This document shows positions 36,344 through 46,400 of a DNA stretch of 64,000 nt, piece after piece. The first letter of the stretch is position 1. Each line of letters starts with the position of its first letter. The DNA lies in NCBI RefSeq assembly GCF_009764355.1, contig NZ_LNUA01000008.1:84850-148849 (forward strand), given 5' to 3'. The notes below the pieces were generated by a model. That model had not been told where the DNA came from. It did not search any database and was given only the letters and a program-made list of their open reading frames with translations. The DNA is from Companilactobacillus bobalius. Its GTDB lineage: Bacteria > Bacillota > Bacilli > Lactobacillales > Lactobacillaceae. The position numbers were made by a program, and so were the translations under genes.

Positions 36344-37177
36344 TCATTGATGTTTACGATTATTCCACTGGAAATAACTAAAGAACCAAATAATACTGAT
36401 CACGCTCAAAATAGCAGTTATAACCAGGATGGTTTTGCTCATACTTGTAGGTGCATAAACTTTAAAAATATTCGACAGTGCAATAACCCAAATCATCGGT
36501 TCAGCAGCAATCATAACTGGACGCCACTTGGCTTTAATCAAAAATAGGGCAACAATCGAACCGATGAGAATAAGACTGTTCATAATAATAATTAGATTAT
36601 TCGTAATAGGAATGTTGAACATAGCCGGTTTAGTAAATTGAATAGCGGTAAAAATTACAACAGTTAGAAGACTGACTATCCAAGCACTCGCAAAACTGAT
36701 AGCCTTGTGTTCGAAAATCTTGGAGTAAATAGTTTGATGAATGAGCCAGAAGGCTGCAAAGATGAGAACCATCATGAAAATTCCGTTTAAGACAAAAGGC
36801 ACAAGATTCAATTGTTGTTCTTGACCATTCATCTGAATGACTAACGTCCAAATCGCTGTAATACCAAAAAGGCCTCCGAAAAATTTCAGACGTTCACGGA
36901 GACTAGTTTTGGTGAAACTAGCGGTCAGTTGGTTGGCAGTGTCAGTGGGAGCCTGTCCGAAGTAGTCTTCAGCGGTAGATCCATCGTTTTGAGCGTCGAT
37001 AATATCTTGAAGAATCTCTAACAACTTACTTTCAACTTCGTAGTCGTCATAGAATAAACCCGCGGTACGAACGTAAATTAGTAGATTGCTGTAATACTTT
37101 TCGTTAGCAGGATTGAGTTTTTTACGTAAATCATTGTTACTAGAAATCAGTTCCTGTACTTCGTCAGATTTAGTCAT
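36344..37177 (-). CDS. DUF1129-like membrane protein paired with PadR
   Basis: About 277 residues from ATG 37177 (after AAAAGG; a GTG lies three codons upstream). The N-terminal 95 residues are soluble and helical (LRKKLNPANEKYYSNLLIYV), recalling the HAAS/DUF1700-type sensor domain. Six membrane helices follow. In lactobacilli such proteins form a pair with a PadR regulator. The gene overlaps padR by 8 bp. Function unknown; a membrane stress or envelope role is typical for such pairs. Confidence 0.75.
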   Translation of the reverse strand: MTKSDEVQELISSNNDLRKKLNPANEKYYSNLLIYVRTAGLFYDDYEVESKLLEILQDIIDAQNDGSTAEDYFGQAPTDTANQLTASFTKTSLRERLKFFGGLFGITAIWTLVIQMNGQEQQLNLVPFVLNGIFMMVLIFAAFWLIHQTIYSKIFEHKAISFASAWIVSLLTVVIFTAIQFTKPAMFNIPITNNLIIIMNSLILIGSIVALFLIKAKWRPVMIAAEPMIWVIALSNIFKVYAPTSMSKTILVITAILSVISIIWFFSYFQWNNRKHQ

Positions 37178-37505
37178 CTTGTTCACCTTTTCTTGAAATG
37201 ATTTGGTTAACTACTAACTCTAGTGACTGCCATTGGTCGGCAAATTCGGTCATCTGTTTTCTACCTTGTGTAGTTAGAGAATAATATTTCCGTGAAGGAC
37301 CCTCTGAAGAAGGCTTGCGTTGACTACTTAAGTCGCCACGTTTTTCTAACTTTTGAAGTAGTGGATAAACAGTGCCACCGATTAAATCGGTAAAACCTAA
37401 TTTATTTAATTTTTGGACTAACTCGTATCCGTAAATTTCACCGTCAGAAATGACGAATAAAACGCAACCTTCTAGAATGCCTTTAAGTAATTGAGAATTG
37501 TTCAT
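37170..37505 (-). CDS. PadR-family transcriptional regulator
   Basis: 111 residues. ILEGCVLFVISDGEIYGYEL and GGTVYPLLQKLEKRGDL are the PadR winged helix, followed by SEGPSRKYYSLTTQGRKQM and a short C-terminal dimer helix. It probably represses its own operon through the site at 37518-37560. Confidence 0.92.
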   Translation of the reverse strand: MNNSQLLKGILEGCVLFVISDGEIYGYELVQKLNKLGFTDLIGGTVYPLLQKLEKRGDLSSQRKPSSEGPSRKYYSLTTQGRKQMTEFADQWQSLELVVNQIISRKGEQDD

Positions 37506-37517
37506 GCTTATGACCTC

Positions 37518-37560
37518 ACTAATATGTAATACATACTACTCGGTGATAACTAATATGTAA
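37518..37560. promoter_or_regulatory. Probable PadR operator with direct repeats
   Basis: Two perfect copies of ACTAATATGTAA (37518-37529 and 37549-37560), 31 bp apart. The first is part of the dyad TATGTA-A-TACATA, similar to ATGT/ACAT PadR operators. It lies between the PadR start and the divergent DUF389 gene. Confidence 0.6.
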
Positions 37561-37617
37561 AGCATAATAGTGGAATCTTTGGTAAAATAGACCTGAAAAT
37601 TGTGAAGTGGGGAAGAA

Positions 37618-38850
37618 ATGATGGATAATGAGGAACTTTTAAAATCAGATATTATTGATCAACATGTACGGCAAGGGCTAGGACTCAGTTGGCTTAACTT
37701 TGCAGTTTTATTTTGTGCCACGATCATAGCTTGTGTGGGTTTGAATATGAATTCGACAGCTGTAGTCATTGGTGCTATGTTGATTTCACCAATTATGGAC
37801 CCAATCATCGGAATGGGTTACGGCTTCGGTATTCGTGATACGAAATTAATACGAAAAGCAGCGACACTCTACCTTATTGAGTTGGTAGTTGCACTGTTGG
37901 CGGCCACAATTTATTTTTCACTGTCACCAATTAAAGATGCCAGTGACCAAATTATTGCTCGGACACAACCAGCTATTTGGGATGTTCTAGTGGCTTTCTT
38001 CGGAGGTGTCGCTGGTATTATTGGTTCCGCCAAGAAAGATCCGGGAAATATTTTACCTGGAGTAGCGATTGCGACAGCTTTGATTCCACCACTATCAACA
38101 GTGGGATATGGATTGAGTCAATTCAAATGGTCCATAGTTTTGAGTGCCGGATATCTATTTTTGATCAATACCTTTTTCATTGCTTTGGCAACGATGATTT
38201 GTACGTTAATTTTCAATCTTAGAACCAAACGGGCAACTGGTATACCTCTGAAGAATCAAATCTTAATCATTGCGGCAGCGATTATCATTACTATTCCCAG
38301 TTTGATTTCAGCTTCAACTTTGGTCAAACAAACTTACAATGAGACCCAATTGACCAGTTTTGTCGATAATGAATTGCCAGGATTGTATGTTGTGAATAAG
38401 CAAATCGCTAATGGAAAAATTAAATTAGTCGTTATTGGCAGCCATTTGAGTCACGCCGAGATAAATAGCTTGGATGATAAGTTGGGCGACTATCAGTTAG
38501 GGAGTTATAAATTACAATTTCAACAGCTATCTAAAGGGAATTACTTAAGTGTGAATGCCTTTAAAAAGTATGTTGATCAAGAAAAGAATGACAGTACGCA
38601 GAGTACAACAACTGATAACAGTGATAAGAACTTGTTGAAACTGAAGCAACAATTAACCAAGAAGTATCCAGATGATATTTCAAAAGTTTATGTCGGACAA
38701 TTGGCAAGTAAAACAAAGATTAAAGAATCAATTATTCTGATTAAATTGAATAAAGATAGTGAATCAAAACAGGATGAAGTTAAGAAGTATGCAGAGAACT
38801 TAGCCGATAAGTTGGGGATTGAAGCGACGGTTCACTTTACTTTAGATTAG
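37618..38850 (+). CDS. DUF389 (TIGR00341-type) membrane protein
   Basis: 410 residues. Membrane core with GLNMNSTAVVIGAMLISPIM then DPIIGMGYGFGI and LPGVAIATALIPPLSTVGYG, the DUF389 signature, over residues about 20-245. A hydrophilic C-terminal domain (about residues 250-410) lies outside the membrane. The function of the family is not established. Monocistronic. Confidence 0.88.
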   Translation: MMDNEELLKSDIIDQHVRQGLGLSWLNFAVLFCATIIACVGLNMNSTAVVIGAMLISPIMDPIIGMGYGFGIRDTKLIRKAATLYLIELVVALLAATIYFSLSPIKDASDQIIARTQPAIWDVLVAFFGGVAGIIGSAKKDPGNILPGVAIATALIPPLSTVGYGLSQFKWSIVLSAGYLFLINTFFIALATMICTLIFNLRTKRATGIPLKNQILIIAAAIIITIPSLISASTLVKQTYNETQLTSFVDNELPGLYVVNKQIANGKIKLVVIGSHLSHAEINSLDDKLGDYQLGSYKLQFQQLSKGNYLSVNAFKKYVDQEKNDSTQSTTTDNSDKNLLKLKQQLTKKYPDDISKVYVGQLASKTKIKESIILIKLNKDSESKQDEVKKYAENLADKLGIEATVHFTLD

Positions 38851-38864
38851 AAATTTAGGTACTA

Positions 38865-38900
38865 AAAAAGGCTTTCGATGATTTCATCGAAAGTCTTTTT
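38865..38900 (+). terminator. Terminator of the DUF389 gene
   Basis: AAAAAGGCTTTCGATGA pairs with TCATCGAAAGTCTTTTT around TT. Confidence 0.9.
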
Positions 38901-38935
38901 AATTGCAAGACAAGATAAACATTGTACTTTACTGA

Positions 38936-39061
38936 ATAGTGGAAACGAGCTCCACAGGCCAGATTCCTGTGCTTTGCCTGATTTCACAAACTGCCTGCTA
39001 CGCAGTCAATTCGCAAAGTCCTGCAAATGCTCAGAATCTAAACGGGCCTGTCCCACTCTCT
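38936..39061 (+). repeat. Inverted-repeat element A1 of a dispersed family
   Basis: Begins ATAGTGGAAACGAGCTCCAC and ends CCCACTCTCT; the CAGGCC near the left end pairs with GGCCTG near the right end. The left part matches the element at 55854-55960 (reverse strand). It has no credible gene. Confidence 0.75.
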
Positions 39062-39062
39062 A

Positions 39063-39190
39063 ATTGAAACGAGCTGCGCAGGGGTAACCTCCTGTGGTTT
39101 GCTACAGTATTGGAATCGCCCGTAAAGTACACGTGCAATTTCAATACTTAGGCAAATCCTCAGAGGCTGACCACCCCTGCTACGCTCTCT
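39063..39190 (+). repeat. Inverted-repeat element A2, abutting the stop codon of the PTS gene
   Basis: Begins ATTGAAACGAGCTGCGCAGG and ends with TGCTACGCTCTCT. GCAGGGGT near the left pairs with ACCCCTGC near the right. It is tandem to A1. Its right end overlaps the stop codon (39189-39191) of the minus-strand PTS IIC gene. Confidence 0.75.
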
Positions 39191-40541
39191 ATGCAGCTGC
39201 TTCTGCTTCTTGTTCTTGTTTTAGTAGTCTGTTGTCGTAACGTTTGATAAATGGGAACCAAACTAGGAATGCAACAAGGGCACAGACGATTGAAAGGACA
39301 GCACCTCTCCAACTAGCAGTACCGATAAATCCACTCAAACCAACTGGTGTAGGCCATGGTTGTTGTGTAATGATCTTAGGAACTAGTTTTGATGTGAATG
39401 CGAAGTAACTGACAAGTCCTGAAACTAATGGAGCACCCAAGAATGGGATAAATAGATCAACGTTATAAACGATAGGTAAACCGAATAGTAAAGGTTCATT
39501 GATATTGAAGATAGCTGGAACAAGTTCAACTTTACCAATTTCCTTTAGTTGAGCTGATCTAGAGAAGAATGCTAACCAAATGGCAACACCTAAAGTAGCA
39601 CCAGAACCACCGATGATAACAAAGGCGTTCAATGGATCACCGGCAAAGAAATTGTCGGCACCTTTAGCGTTAGCAGCCATGTTAGCCAAAATAATTGGTG
39701 TGTAGAATGAACTCATGATTGTAGCACCGTGAATACCGAACCACCATAGGAAGTGGATAAGGAAGATGATAATCAAGAATCCCCACCATGTATTTGTAAT
39801 GTCACTGATAAATGAAAATGGAATGTATAATACCTTGAAAATATCTGTTCCGGCAAGAACTAGAGCTAAGTTAAGAACACTGACAACGATAGCAACACAG
39901 GCACCAGGAATCAATGAACTGAATGAGTTAGAAACACCAGCTGGAACTGATTCTGGCATCTTGATTTGCCAGTTGTGTTTAACAGTGAAACGATAAACTT
40001 GAACTGTGATCCAACCAACAACTAAACCTGTAAAAATACCTACAGCAGCAATTCTTGTGATACCACCAGTAGATACGGCGTAGCCACCACCGATAATGTT
40101 ATCTGGTTTTAGAGATTGTTGAAATTGAATAACACCGTTTTTCCAAATTAATTGGGGAACGGTAATAAAGAATGCCATTAAAAACATGAATAAAGCATTT
40201 AGTGGAACTAGATTCAAATTCTCTTCTTTTTCATAAATTTTTGTATAAGAGAATGTGAATTGACCCGCGAAGATCAAAGCCAAAATACCCATTGTGGCAT
40301 TATAGCCAGCTTGGAATAAGTTCGAAAAACGGCCCAAACTGTTTGCATATACAGCTGCAAATCCAGGAATTGGAAAGGCTTGGGGTAGAACATTCAAAAT
40401 AAGGAAAATAGAACCAATAATGGTGAATGGAATAACACTGTAACCGGCATCCATGATGGCTCTAACAAACCTAGTAGCCGCAAATTTACCAGCAAGGTTA
40501 ATCATTCGGTCCTTAAAAGAACCTGTACTCTCACTTGACAT
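39189..40541 (-). CDS. Orphan PTS IIC component, lactose/cellobiose family
   Basis: 450 residues with about ten helices. Family motifs: FVRAIMDAGYSVIPFTIIGS, FGIHGATIMSSFYTPIILAN, and LVPAIFNINEPLLFGLPIVYN. There are no IIA or IIB genes nearby, so it must borrow them, perhaps from 30951-32893. A cre site overlaps its promoter. The C-terminus ends in a short Glu/Ala tract encoded right up to the A2 repeat. Confidence 0.9.
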   Translation of the reverse strand: MSSESTGSFKDRMINLAGKFAATRFVRAIMDAGYSVIPFTIIGSIFLILNVLPQAFPIPGFAAVYANSLGRFSNLFQAGYNATMGILALIFAGQFTFSYTKIYEKEENLNLVPLNALFMFLMAFFITVPQLIWKNGVIQFQQSLKPDNIIGGGYAVSTGGITRIAAVGIFTGLVVGWITVQVYRFTVKHNWQIKMPESVPAGVSNSFSSLIPGACVAIVVSVLNLALVLAGTDIFKVLYIPFSFISDITNTWWGFLIIIFLIHFLWWFGIHGATIMSSFYTPIILANMAANAKGADNFFAGDPLNAFVIIGGSGATLGVAIWLAFFSRSAQLKEIGKVELVPAIFNINEPLLFGLPIVYNVDLFIPFLGAPLVSGLVSYFAFTSKLVPKIITQQPWPTPVGLSGFIGTASWRGAVLSIVCALVAFLVWFPFIKRYDNRLLKQEQEAEAAA

Positions 40542-40580
40542 AAAAATCCCTCCTTCAAAAAGTTACATTCATTATACTAG

Positions 40581-40594
40581 TGCAAACGGTTTCA
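40581..40594. promoter_or_regulatory. cre site in the PTS IIC promoter
   Basis: TGCAAACGGTTTCA fits the cre consensus except the third base. It lies about 3 bp upstream of the -10 box TATAAT on the minus strand, so CcpA binding would block RNA polymerase. A second partial match, TGTAAACCGGTTTT, follows at 40598-40611. Confidence 0.75.
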
Positions 40595-40725
40595 AATGTA
40601 AACCGGTTTTTGAAATAAATTCAACAAAAAAGTCCTCATACTCCAATTGTATCAAGATGTCAAGACTCATTCGAATCTCTTTCTAATTGAGATTGGTATA
40701 CCTCTAGAGATTGAAATTTTATATG

Positions 40726-40765
40726 AAAAAAAACTTCCATACCGTTTTGACAGTATAGAAGTTTT
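40726..40765 (-). terminator. Hairpin with T-run on the minus strand
   Basis: AAAACTTC and GAAGTTTT arms with an inner ATAC/GTAT pair, followed on the minus strand by eight T residues. Probably a second terminator downstream of the AraC gene. Confidence 0.6.
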
Positions 40766-40845
40766 ACGAATGTATATTTGAATTATTCCATTTGTTGATA
40801 ATATTTATAACTAGAATGGTGATTATTTTTTAGCTAATGAGGGTA

Positions 40846-40877
40846 CAAAAAAAGCGCTAGGTGACCACACCCAACGC
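40846..40877 (-). terminator. Terminator of the AraC gene
   Basis: On the minus strand GCGTTGGGTG pairs with CACCTAGCGC (two mismatches) around a 4-base loop and is followed by TTTTTTTG. Confidence 0.75.
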
Positions 40878-40968
40878 CTCTTTGGATACAAGATAACCGA
40901 GAATAGTTATCTATAAATGCTGTATCAAATTGAGTATAACAGAATTTTCGTAAAAAACATAGTTGTTT

Positions 40969-41838
40969 TCAATTGTTTCGATATTTACGTGGAGTTTGTC
41001 CGGTTTTATTTTTGAAAACTTCAGTAAAGTGACTGGCCTGTGGAAAGCCTGATTTAGTAGCGATAACGTTAATTGGCAAATCAGTTTCTTGCAACATCTT
41101 GGCGGCCTGATTCAGACGATATTCAATCAAATATTCGTAAGGAGTCATCTGTAAAGTAGTCTTAAAGCAGCGTAAACACTCGGACTTACTAACATTTGCA
41201 CTTATAGCTAAACCTTCTAAAGTGATTTTTTCAGAAAAATGATTTTGAATATAATTTAAAAAAGTATGCATTCTCTGGGTGATAATCTTGTCAGCTCTTT
41301 GATGTTGAGCGGGGCGAATATTTTGAATCATTGCCAGCCAAATAGTAACTAAGGTAACCAAAACTTGGTAAGAATAGAGGGTATCTTTGTTATTTTCGAA
41401 ACCAATCAATTTTTGTAACAACCGAAGGATATCTCTTTCCCATCCAACTGTAGGTTTAAGTACGTAAAAATGGAAGTTTTCATTATTGATCAAAGAACTA
41501 ACCGCAGCTTGGGCGGGACTGTTGAAGTAAAATTTGAGGAAATAATCGGGGAAAATGAAGCTATGGTAATGCGAATGTGTTTCGGGAGTAATTAGGTGTG
41601 CTAAGTCTTTGCTGATAAAGAGACCTTCACCAGCATGCAAAGTTAAATTAGTTTCCCCCAAGGTGGAAAAGGTTATTTCACCGGAGGAGATATACACAAA
41701 CTGTAGATCCTCATGCCAATGCATAACTTTGAAACCAGGATTAAGTGGAAAACTCTGTGCATTTTTTACATTCAAAACAAGATAGGGGAAATTACTCTTT
41801 TGATTTAAATTGATGGAATTGATTATTCTTTTACTCAT
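40969..41838 (-). CDS. AraC-family transcriptional regulator with cupin domain
   Basis: 289 residues. N-terminal cupin sensor domain (HWHEDLQFVYISSGEITFST, LHAGEGLFISKDLAHLI). The C-terminal double helix-turn-helix from about residue 185 contains ISANVSKSECLRCFKTTLQM and VIATKSGFPQASHFTEVFKN. Divergent from the TauE/SafE gene, which it probably controls. Confidence 0.9.
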   Translation of the reverse strand: MSKRIINSINLNQKSNFPYLVLNVKNAQSFPLNPGFKVMHWHEDLQFVYISSGEITFSTLGETNLTLHAGEGLFISKDLAHLITPETHSHYHSFIFPDYFLKFYFNSPAQAAVSSLINNENFHFYVLKPTVGWERDILRLLQKLIGFENNKDTLYSYQVLVTLVTIWLAMIQNIRPAQHQRADKIITQRMHTFLNYIQNHFSEKITLEGLAISANVSKSECLRCFKTTLQMTPYEYLIEYRLNQAAKMLQETDLPINVIATKSGFPQASHFTEVFKNKTGQTPRKYRNN

Positions 41839-41937
41839 AATGACACCTTTTTGACGATATTATGATACTTTTTGCCACTTTATTATCATTATAGAGCAGT
41901 CAATTCAGATACGATATTGAGTAGAAAGGAAATTATT

Positions 41938-42681
41938 ATGCTCAATTTTACATTAGTTTTAGTCTTCTTCGGCGGTATCGTGGGCGGAATCATCTCGTCA
42001 GTTGCCGGAGGAGCATCGATTGTTTCATATCCGGTGCTGTTGATCAGTGGCGTTCCACCAATCTTTGCTAATATTACCAATCATGGAGCCCTGATCTTTG
42101 ATTATTTAGGAGCAGTTGCCTCGTCAGCACAAGAATTAAAGGGACATTGGAAACAGGCATTGTTCTACGCAATATCCGCAACCGTCGGTGCCATATTCGG
42201 AACCTACCTATTATTAGCCTTTCCTTCAAGCGTTTTTGAAAAGGTAGTGCCCATCTTTTTAGTGATTTCTGGAACGATGTTTTTACTAGGAAAAAAACAG
42301 AATCGTGGTACTAAGAAGAATCTTGCAAATATCTGGGTTATCATCATTATGGCCTTAATGGGGTGTTACACAGGCTATTTTGGTGGTGCTAATGGTGTGA
42401 TTGTTCTGGCTGTTTTGCAGTATCTCACCAATGAAGATTTCTTAGTGAATAATGCAATAAAGAATGTTATCTGTGGTGTAGCCAATGTCAGTGCCTTCAT
42501 TATGTTTATTTTCAGATCCAAAATCTATTGGCAACAAGGAATTTTTCTAGCTGCCGGCATGTTAATTGGTGGTCTCTTGGGACCTAAAATCTTACGACAT
42601 GTCTCGGTCAAAATGGTTCGTTGGATTGTTGCCATACTAGCTTTTATTCAAGCAATTTACTTTTTCATTCAGGCTTATTAA
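41938..42681 (+). CDS. TauE/SafE-family permease
   Basis: About 247 residues with eight predicted helices. GGIVGGIISSVAGGASIVSYP at the start and the mid motif GCYTGYFGGANGVIVLA are the paired TauE/SafE repeats. Family members export sulphite, sulphoacetate or other organic anions; the substrate here is unknown. The start is ATG 41938 after AAAGGA; the frame is open upstream but without signals. Confidence 0.88.
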   Translation: MLNFTLVLVFFGGIVGGIISSVAGGASIVSYPVLLISGVPPIFANITNHGALIFDYLGAVASSAQELKGHWKQALFYAISATVGAIFGTYLLLAFPSSVFEKVVPIFLVISGTMFLLGKKQNRGTKKNLANIWVIIIMALMGCYTGYFGGANGVIVLAVLQYLTNEDFLVNNAIKNVICGVANVSAFIMFIFRSKIYWQQGIFLAAGMLIGGLLGPKILRHVSVKMVRWIVAILAFIQAIYFFIQAY

Positions 42682-42766
42682 GACTTTTCGTATTCTATTA
42701 CATATTTATTAACTAATTTTTTCCGATAGATATATAATTGTAGAAAATAAGTCGGGGGTCAGAAAT

Positions 42767-43306
42767 ATGGCACGCAAAGTTATTCTATTCATTACACAAA
42801 CATTAGATGGCTATATTGCCAATTCTGATGGCAAGATTGACTTCTTATGGAATGATAAATTTTCAACAGGTAGTGTTGTAGACCGTGAGTATGAAAAATT
42901 ATCCAAACGGGTTAATACTGTTATCATGGGTCGACATACATATAACCAAATCGTAAATGGCATGTCACCCAATGATTATCCATATGCCGGCTATGAAAAT
43001 TATGTGATGACGACACATCCATTGCCAGATGAGGATAATATTCACTTTGTTAACGGTGAGGTAGCCAAATTAGTCAGCGATTTAAAAGCTAAATCGTCAA
43101 AAGGTGATATTTGGATTATCGGTGGTAGCAATGTGATAGCACCACTAGTGAATGCTGATCTAATTGATATCTATCATATAGGCATTGTGCCTATTATTTT
43201 GGGTAAGGGAATTCCACTATTCTCCGACCGAGTTATTCCTAAGGAATTGAGTTTGGAATCTGCAAAAAAAGTGAATGAGATTGTGTACGTTGAATATTCT
43301 CACTAG
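42767..43306 (+). CDS. RibD C-terminal/DHFR-like reductase, second copy
   Basis: 179 residues, the same length as the gene at 4124 and highly similar throughout (VILFITQTLDGYIANSDGKID, VIMGRHTYNQI, IWIIGGSNVIAPLVNADLID). An NADPH-binding reductase fold of uncertain substrate. Single gene with its own terminator. Confidence 0.88.
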   Translation: MARKVILFITQTLDGYIANSDGKIDFLWNDKFSTGSVVDREYEKLSKRVNTVIMGRHTYNQIVNGMSPNDYPYAGYENYVMTTHPLPDEDNIHFVNGEVAKLVSDLKAKSSKGDIWIIGGSNVIAPLVNADLIDIYHIGIVPIILGKGIPLFSDRVIPKELSLESAKKVNEIVYVEYSH

Positions 43307-43324
43307 AAGTTAAAAGAATGTTAT

Positions 43325-43367
43325 AAAAAATAGAGATACCGTTGTTAAGCGGTATCTCTATTTTTTT
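43325..43367. terminator. Terminator
   Basis: AAAAATAGAGATACCG and CGGTATCTCTATTTTT pair perfectly around TTGTTAAG, then a T-run. Confidence 0.92.
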
Positions 43368-43477
43368 ATATCTTATCAAAACAATGTTATTTTTTGATTA
43401 TTAAATTATCTAAAAAAGTATAAAATAAATTTTTTGAAAGTGCTAAAACCAGAAGTATGTATATAGGGAGGGCAATT

Positions 43478-46400
43478 ATGGATAAGAAGATTAAATATGT
43501 AGGTAGTGCTGTAGCTGCGGCATTAATGGTTGCTGGGGCTCCAATAATTGTTCCTACTTTAATTCCAACTTCTATCATCAAGGCTGCAACGACAAATAAT
43601 TTAACGCCTAGTGATATGTTAGCTGCTTTTAAGAATCAATTTGATGATCGTTATTTTTCAAGTGCGAATAGTGTTTCGAAACCGCTAAACTCGTTAGCAA
43701 ACGACTATGCTAATGGATATCATTATTTTGATATAAACAATCCTTATCATATTCATGATTTTGAAAATAATGATCAAATTAGAAGTCTTATGGATGCAAA
43801 TAAGCAATTGCCAGCCAGTTATTTTTATAATGGAACTTACTTGTATCGTGATATGTTGGTAGCTATGACGGTAGCCGATAAGGATGGCAATAATATAGAT
43901 ATTTCTACTGGAGATAAACTCAAAGCCCTAAGCTTGAAAGATTCCCAATTTCCTTTAACGGCCACGATTCATGTAAGAGAAAGTAAAAATGATAGTGACG
44001 CCCCATTGACGTCAATAGCTACAGTAACAGATCCAACATTATTAGATTTTAGCTTTGCTATTAAGTTAAGTAAATTTGATATAACTACGGATACAAATCT
44101 AATTACAACTAATGTTGGAACTTTTTTAACGTCTTTACAATCAGGGAACAATAAACTAGCAATTACCGATAATTATACTGGTGATTCTAAATATGCAAAT
44201 AGTTTAGCTGCTGCTGAGAAACCAATACTTGGTCAAAGCTTATTTAGGGATTTAGATAGTGCGAGAAAGTACGCGGGAGAATCAGATTTTAATCCGAGTG
44301 TTACTAATAGAGGTAACGCTTCAACGGAACAATTCAGTGATGGAAAAATTAAGTTACCGGGACAATACTATCAAACCGTTTCATATAATTTAAAAGGTGC
44401 TGATACTCCTATAAATAATATGCTTTCTAGCTCTGATACGGTTGATCCATTAACCGGATCTCATATTAGCCCTTATCAGACTTTTATTAATGGGAGTGAT
44501 ACGGAAGCTACTGCTGGAACGGATTATGTATTTAATCATGATGTAGGGACTATCACAGTAATCAGGAAGATTTCAGTCGGAGCTTCAATTAAAGCTAATT
44601 TGGAAACTCCACAAGTGAAGATCAATTCTTTAATAAGTGATTCTAAATTGGCAACTAATAATACGTTAAGTGATGGAGTGTCCAATGTTGATGTAAGCAA
44701 TGTTGAATTTGGAGACGATTATTACACTGATCGATTATTAAAAACGAAGGCTACAAGTGATCAAATATCATCAACTAACTTTGTTAAGCCTGGAAAATAT
44801 TATCGTAAAATAATTTTTACATTGAAAAATAGTAATATTGGTGATTATAGTAGTATTCCCGATAATGTGGGATATGATACAACAGCTAATACTGTAACTT
44901 ACGTTCAAGAGGTTGATGTAAAAGATTCTGCTACTACAAAGTATGATAATCCACTGAATGCAAACGTTGGAGATGCAAGTACATCTGGAATTGCAAATGA
45001 TACATTAACAAATGGGAGTAGTAATCTGGTACAAACAAATGGAATAAGTTTTGGTAACAATTACTATGAATATGGCGGACAGGCTAGCGCATTACAAGAT
45101 GATGTTTTAAATGATAGTAGTGATTTATCGGCCACTGATGGTGTAGTAGATAGTACTGGAAAATTTGCTAAATCAGGGGATTATTTGAGAACCATTACTT
45201 ATACTCTTGTTGCTAACTCTGTTGATACGAATACATTTGATACTACTAATTCTAAATATAAGTTAGGTACGGATTCTAAAGGAAACGATACGATAACTTA
45301 TGTTCAAAAAGTACATGTTAGTCCACTTAGTTCAGTGAATGTTAACTATGGTTCCGTAGAGTTGATGGCTGGTGCAACTACGGACGATCCAGCATTAGCA
45401 AGTATCGACGGCGATACTTTAACATTTGGTACAGATAAAACTAATTTGATTGATACTACTAAAGGTAGTAATAAAAACGGAATTGATTTTGGTCAACAGT
45501 ATTTCAAAACATTAAGTAATGGTAAGTTAAGTGATCCAGTGACTAACTTTAGTGAAGCTGGAACTTATTATCGTACAATCAAATTTTATGTAAATAAAGA
45601 TGTCGATTCAATCAATTTCAATGGAACAACAGGAACTACGGATTCTAGTGACAATAGTGTCACGTTTATTCAGACCATTAATGTTGAACCAATTGAAACG
45701 GCAGTAAACTTTAATGTTCCATCTGTAAGCATTGGTGCAACAAGTACAAGTGATATTAACGCACTAAATGACACGACTACGGATACTCTAAAAACTACAG
45801 ATGATGCTGCTACTTCATTAATAGATACCGCTCAAGGAAAAAATGGAATTAGTTTCGGTACAGATTATTATACTGACATGGGTCTAAAAAATAAGGCTAC
45901 GAATGGATTGTCTACAGGTAGTGGGACATATTATCGTAAGATAACGTTCTATCTCAATCGAGATACGAGTGAACTTTCTTTTGACAAAACCCCTTATGAT
46001 AAAACTTCAAATAGTGTAACTTTCATTCAACCCGTTTCAGTTAATGTTGCCACAGTAGTAGAAAAAATTGATACAGTTTCTTCTAGTATTGGTAGCAGTG
46101 TTAGTTCGGCTGTTTTAGGTGATAATGATTTAACCTCAAATAAGGTTTCAATTGTTGATACAACTCAAACATCCGTTGGTAATGAATACTTTACTCGTGC
46201 CGAAGATGCTGTAAAGGGTGAGAACTCCCAAGGTACATCATTTAAGAGTAGCGGAAAAGTATATCGTACAATTACCTTTACTTTAAAGAATCCAGCCAGT
46301 TATTACTCATTTGATGGAACAGAGGGAACTGATTATAAGATTGATGGTAATAAGATAACCTTCGCACAACCTATTCTTATAAATACTGCAACGGCAGTGC

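Larger units (their letters stand above)
40542..40968. other. Intergenic region between the orphan PTS IIC and AraC genes
   Basis: No gene. Holds the PTS promoter with TATAAT (minus strand, 40572-40577), the cre site at 40581-40594, a hairpin at 40726-40765 that could terminate minus-strand transcripts, and the AraC terminator at 40846-40877. Confidence 0.6.

Noticed and set aside
38878..39063. 61-residue plus-strand frame
   Set aside because: Coded by the terminator and element A1; Cys-rich by chance and with no ribosome-binding site.
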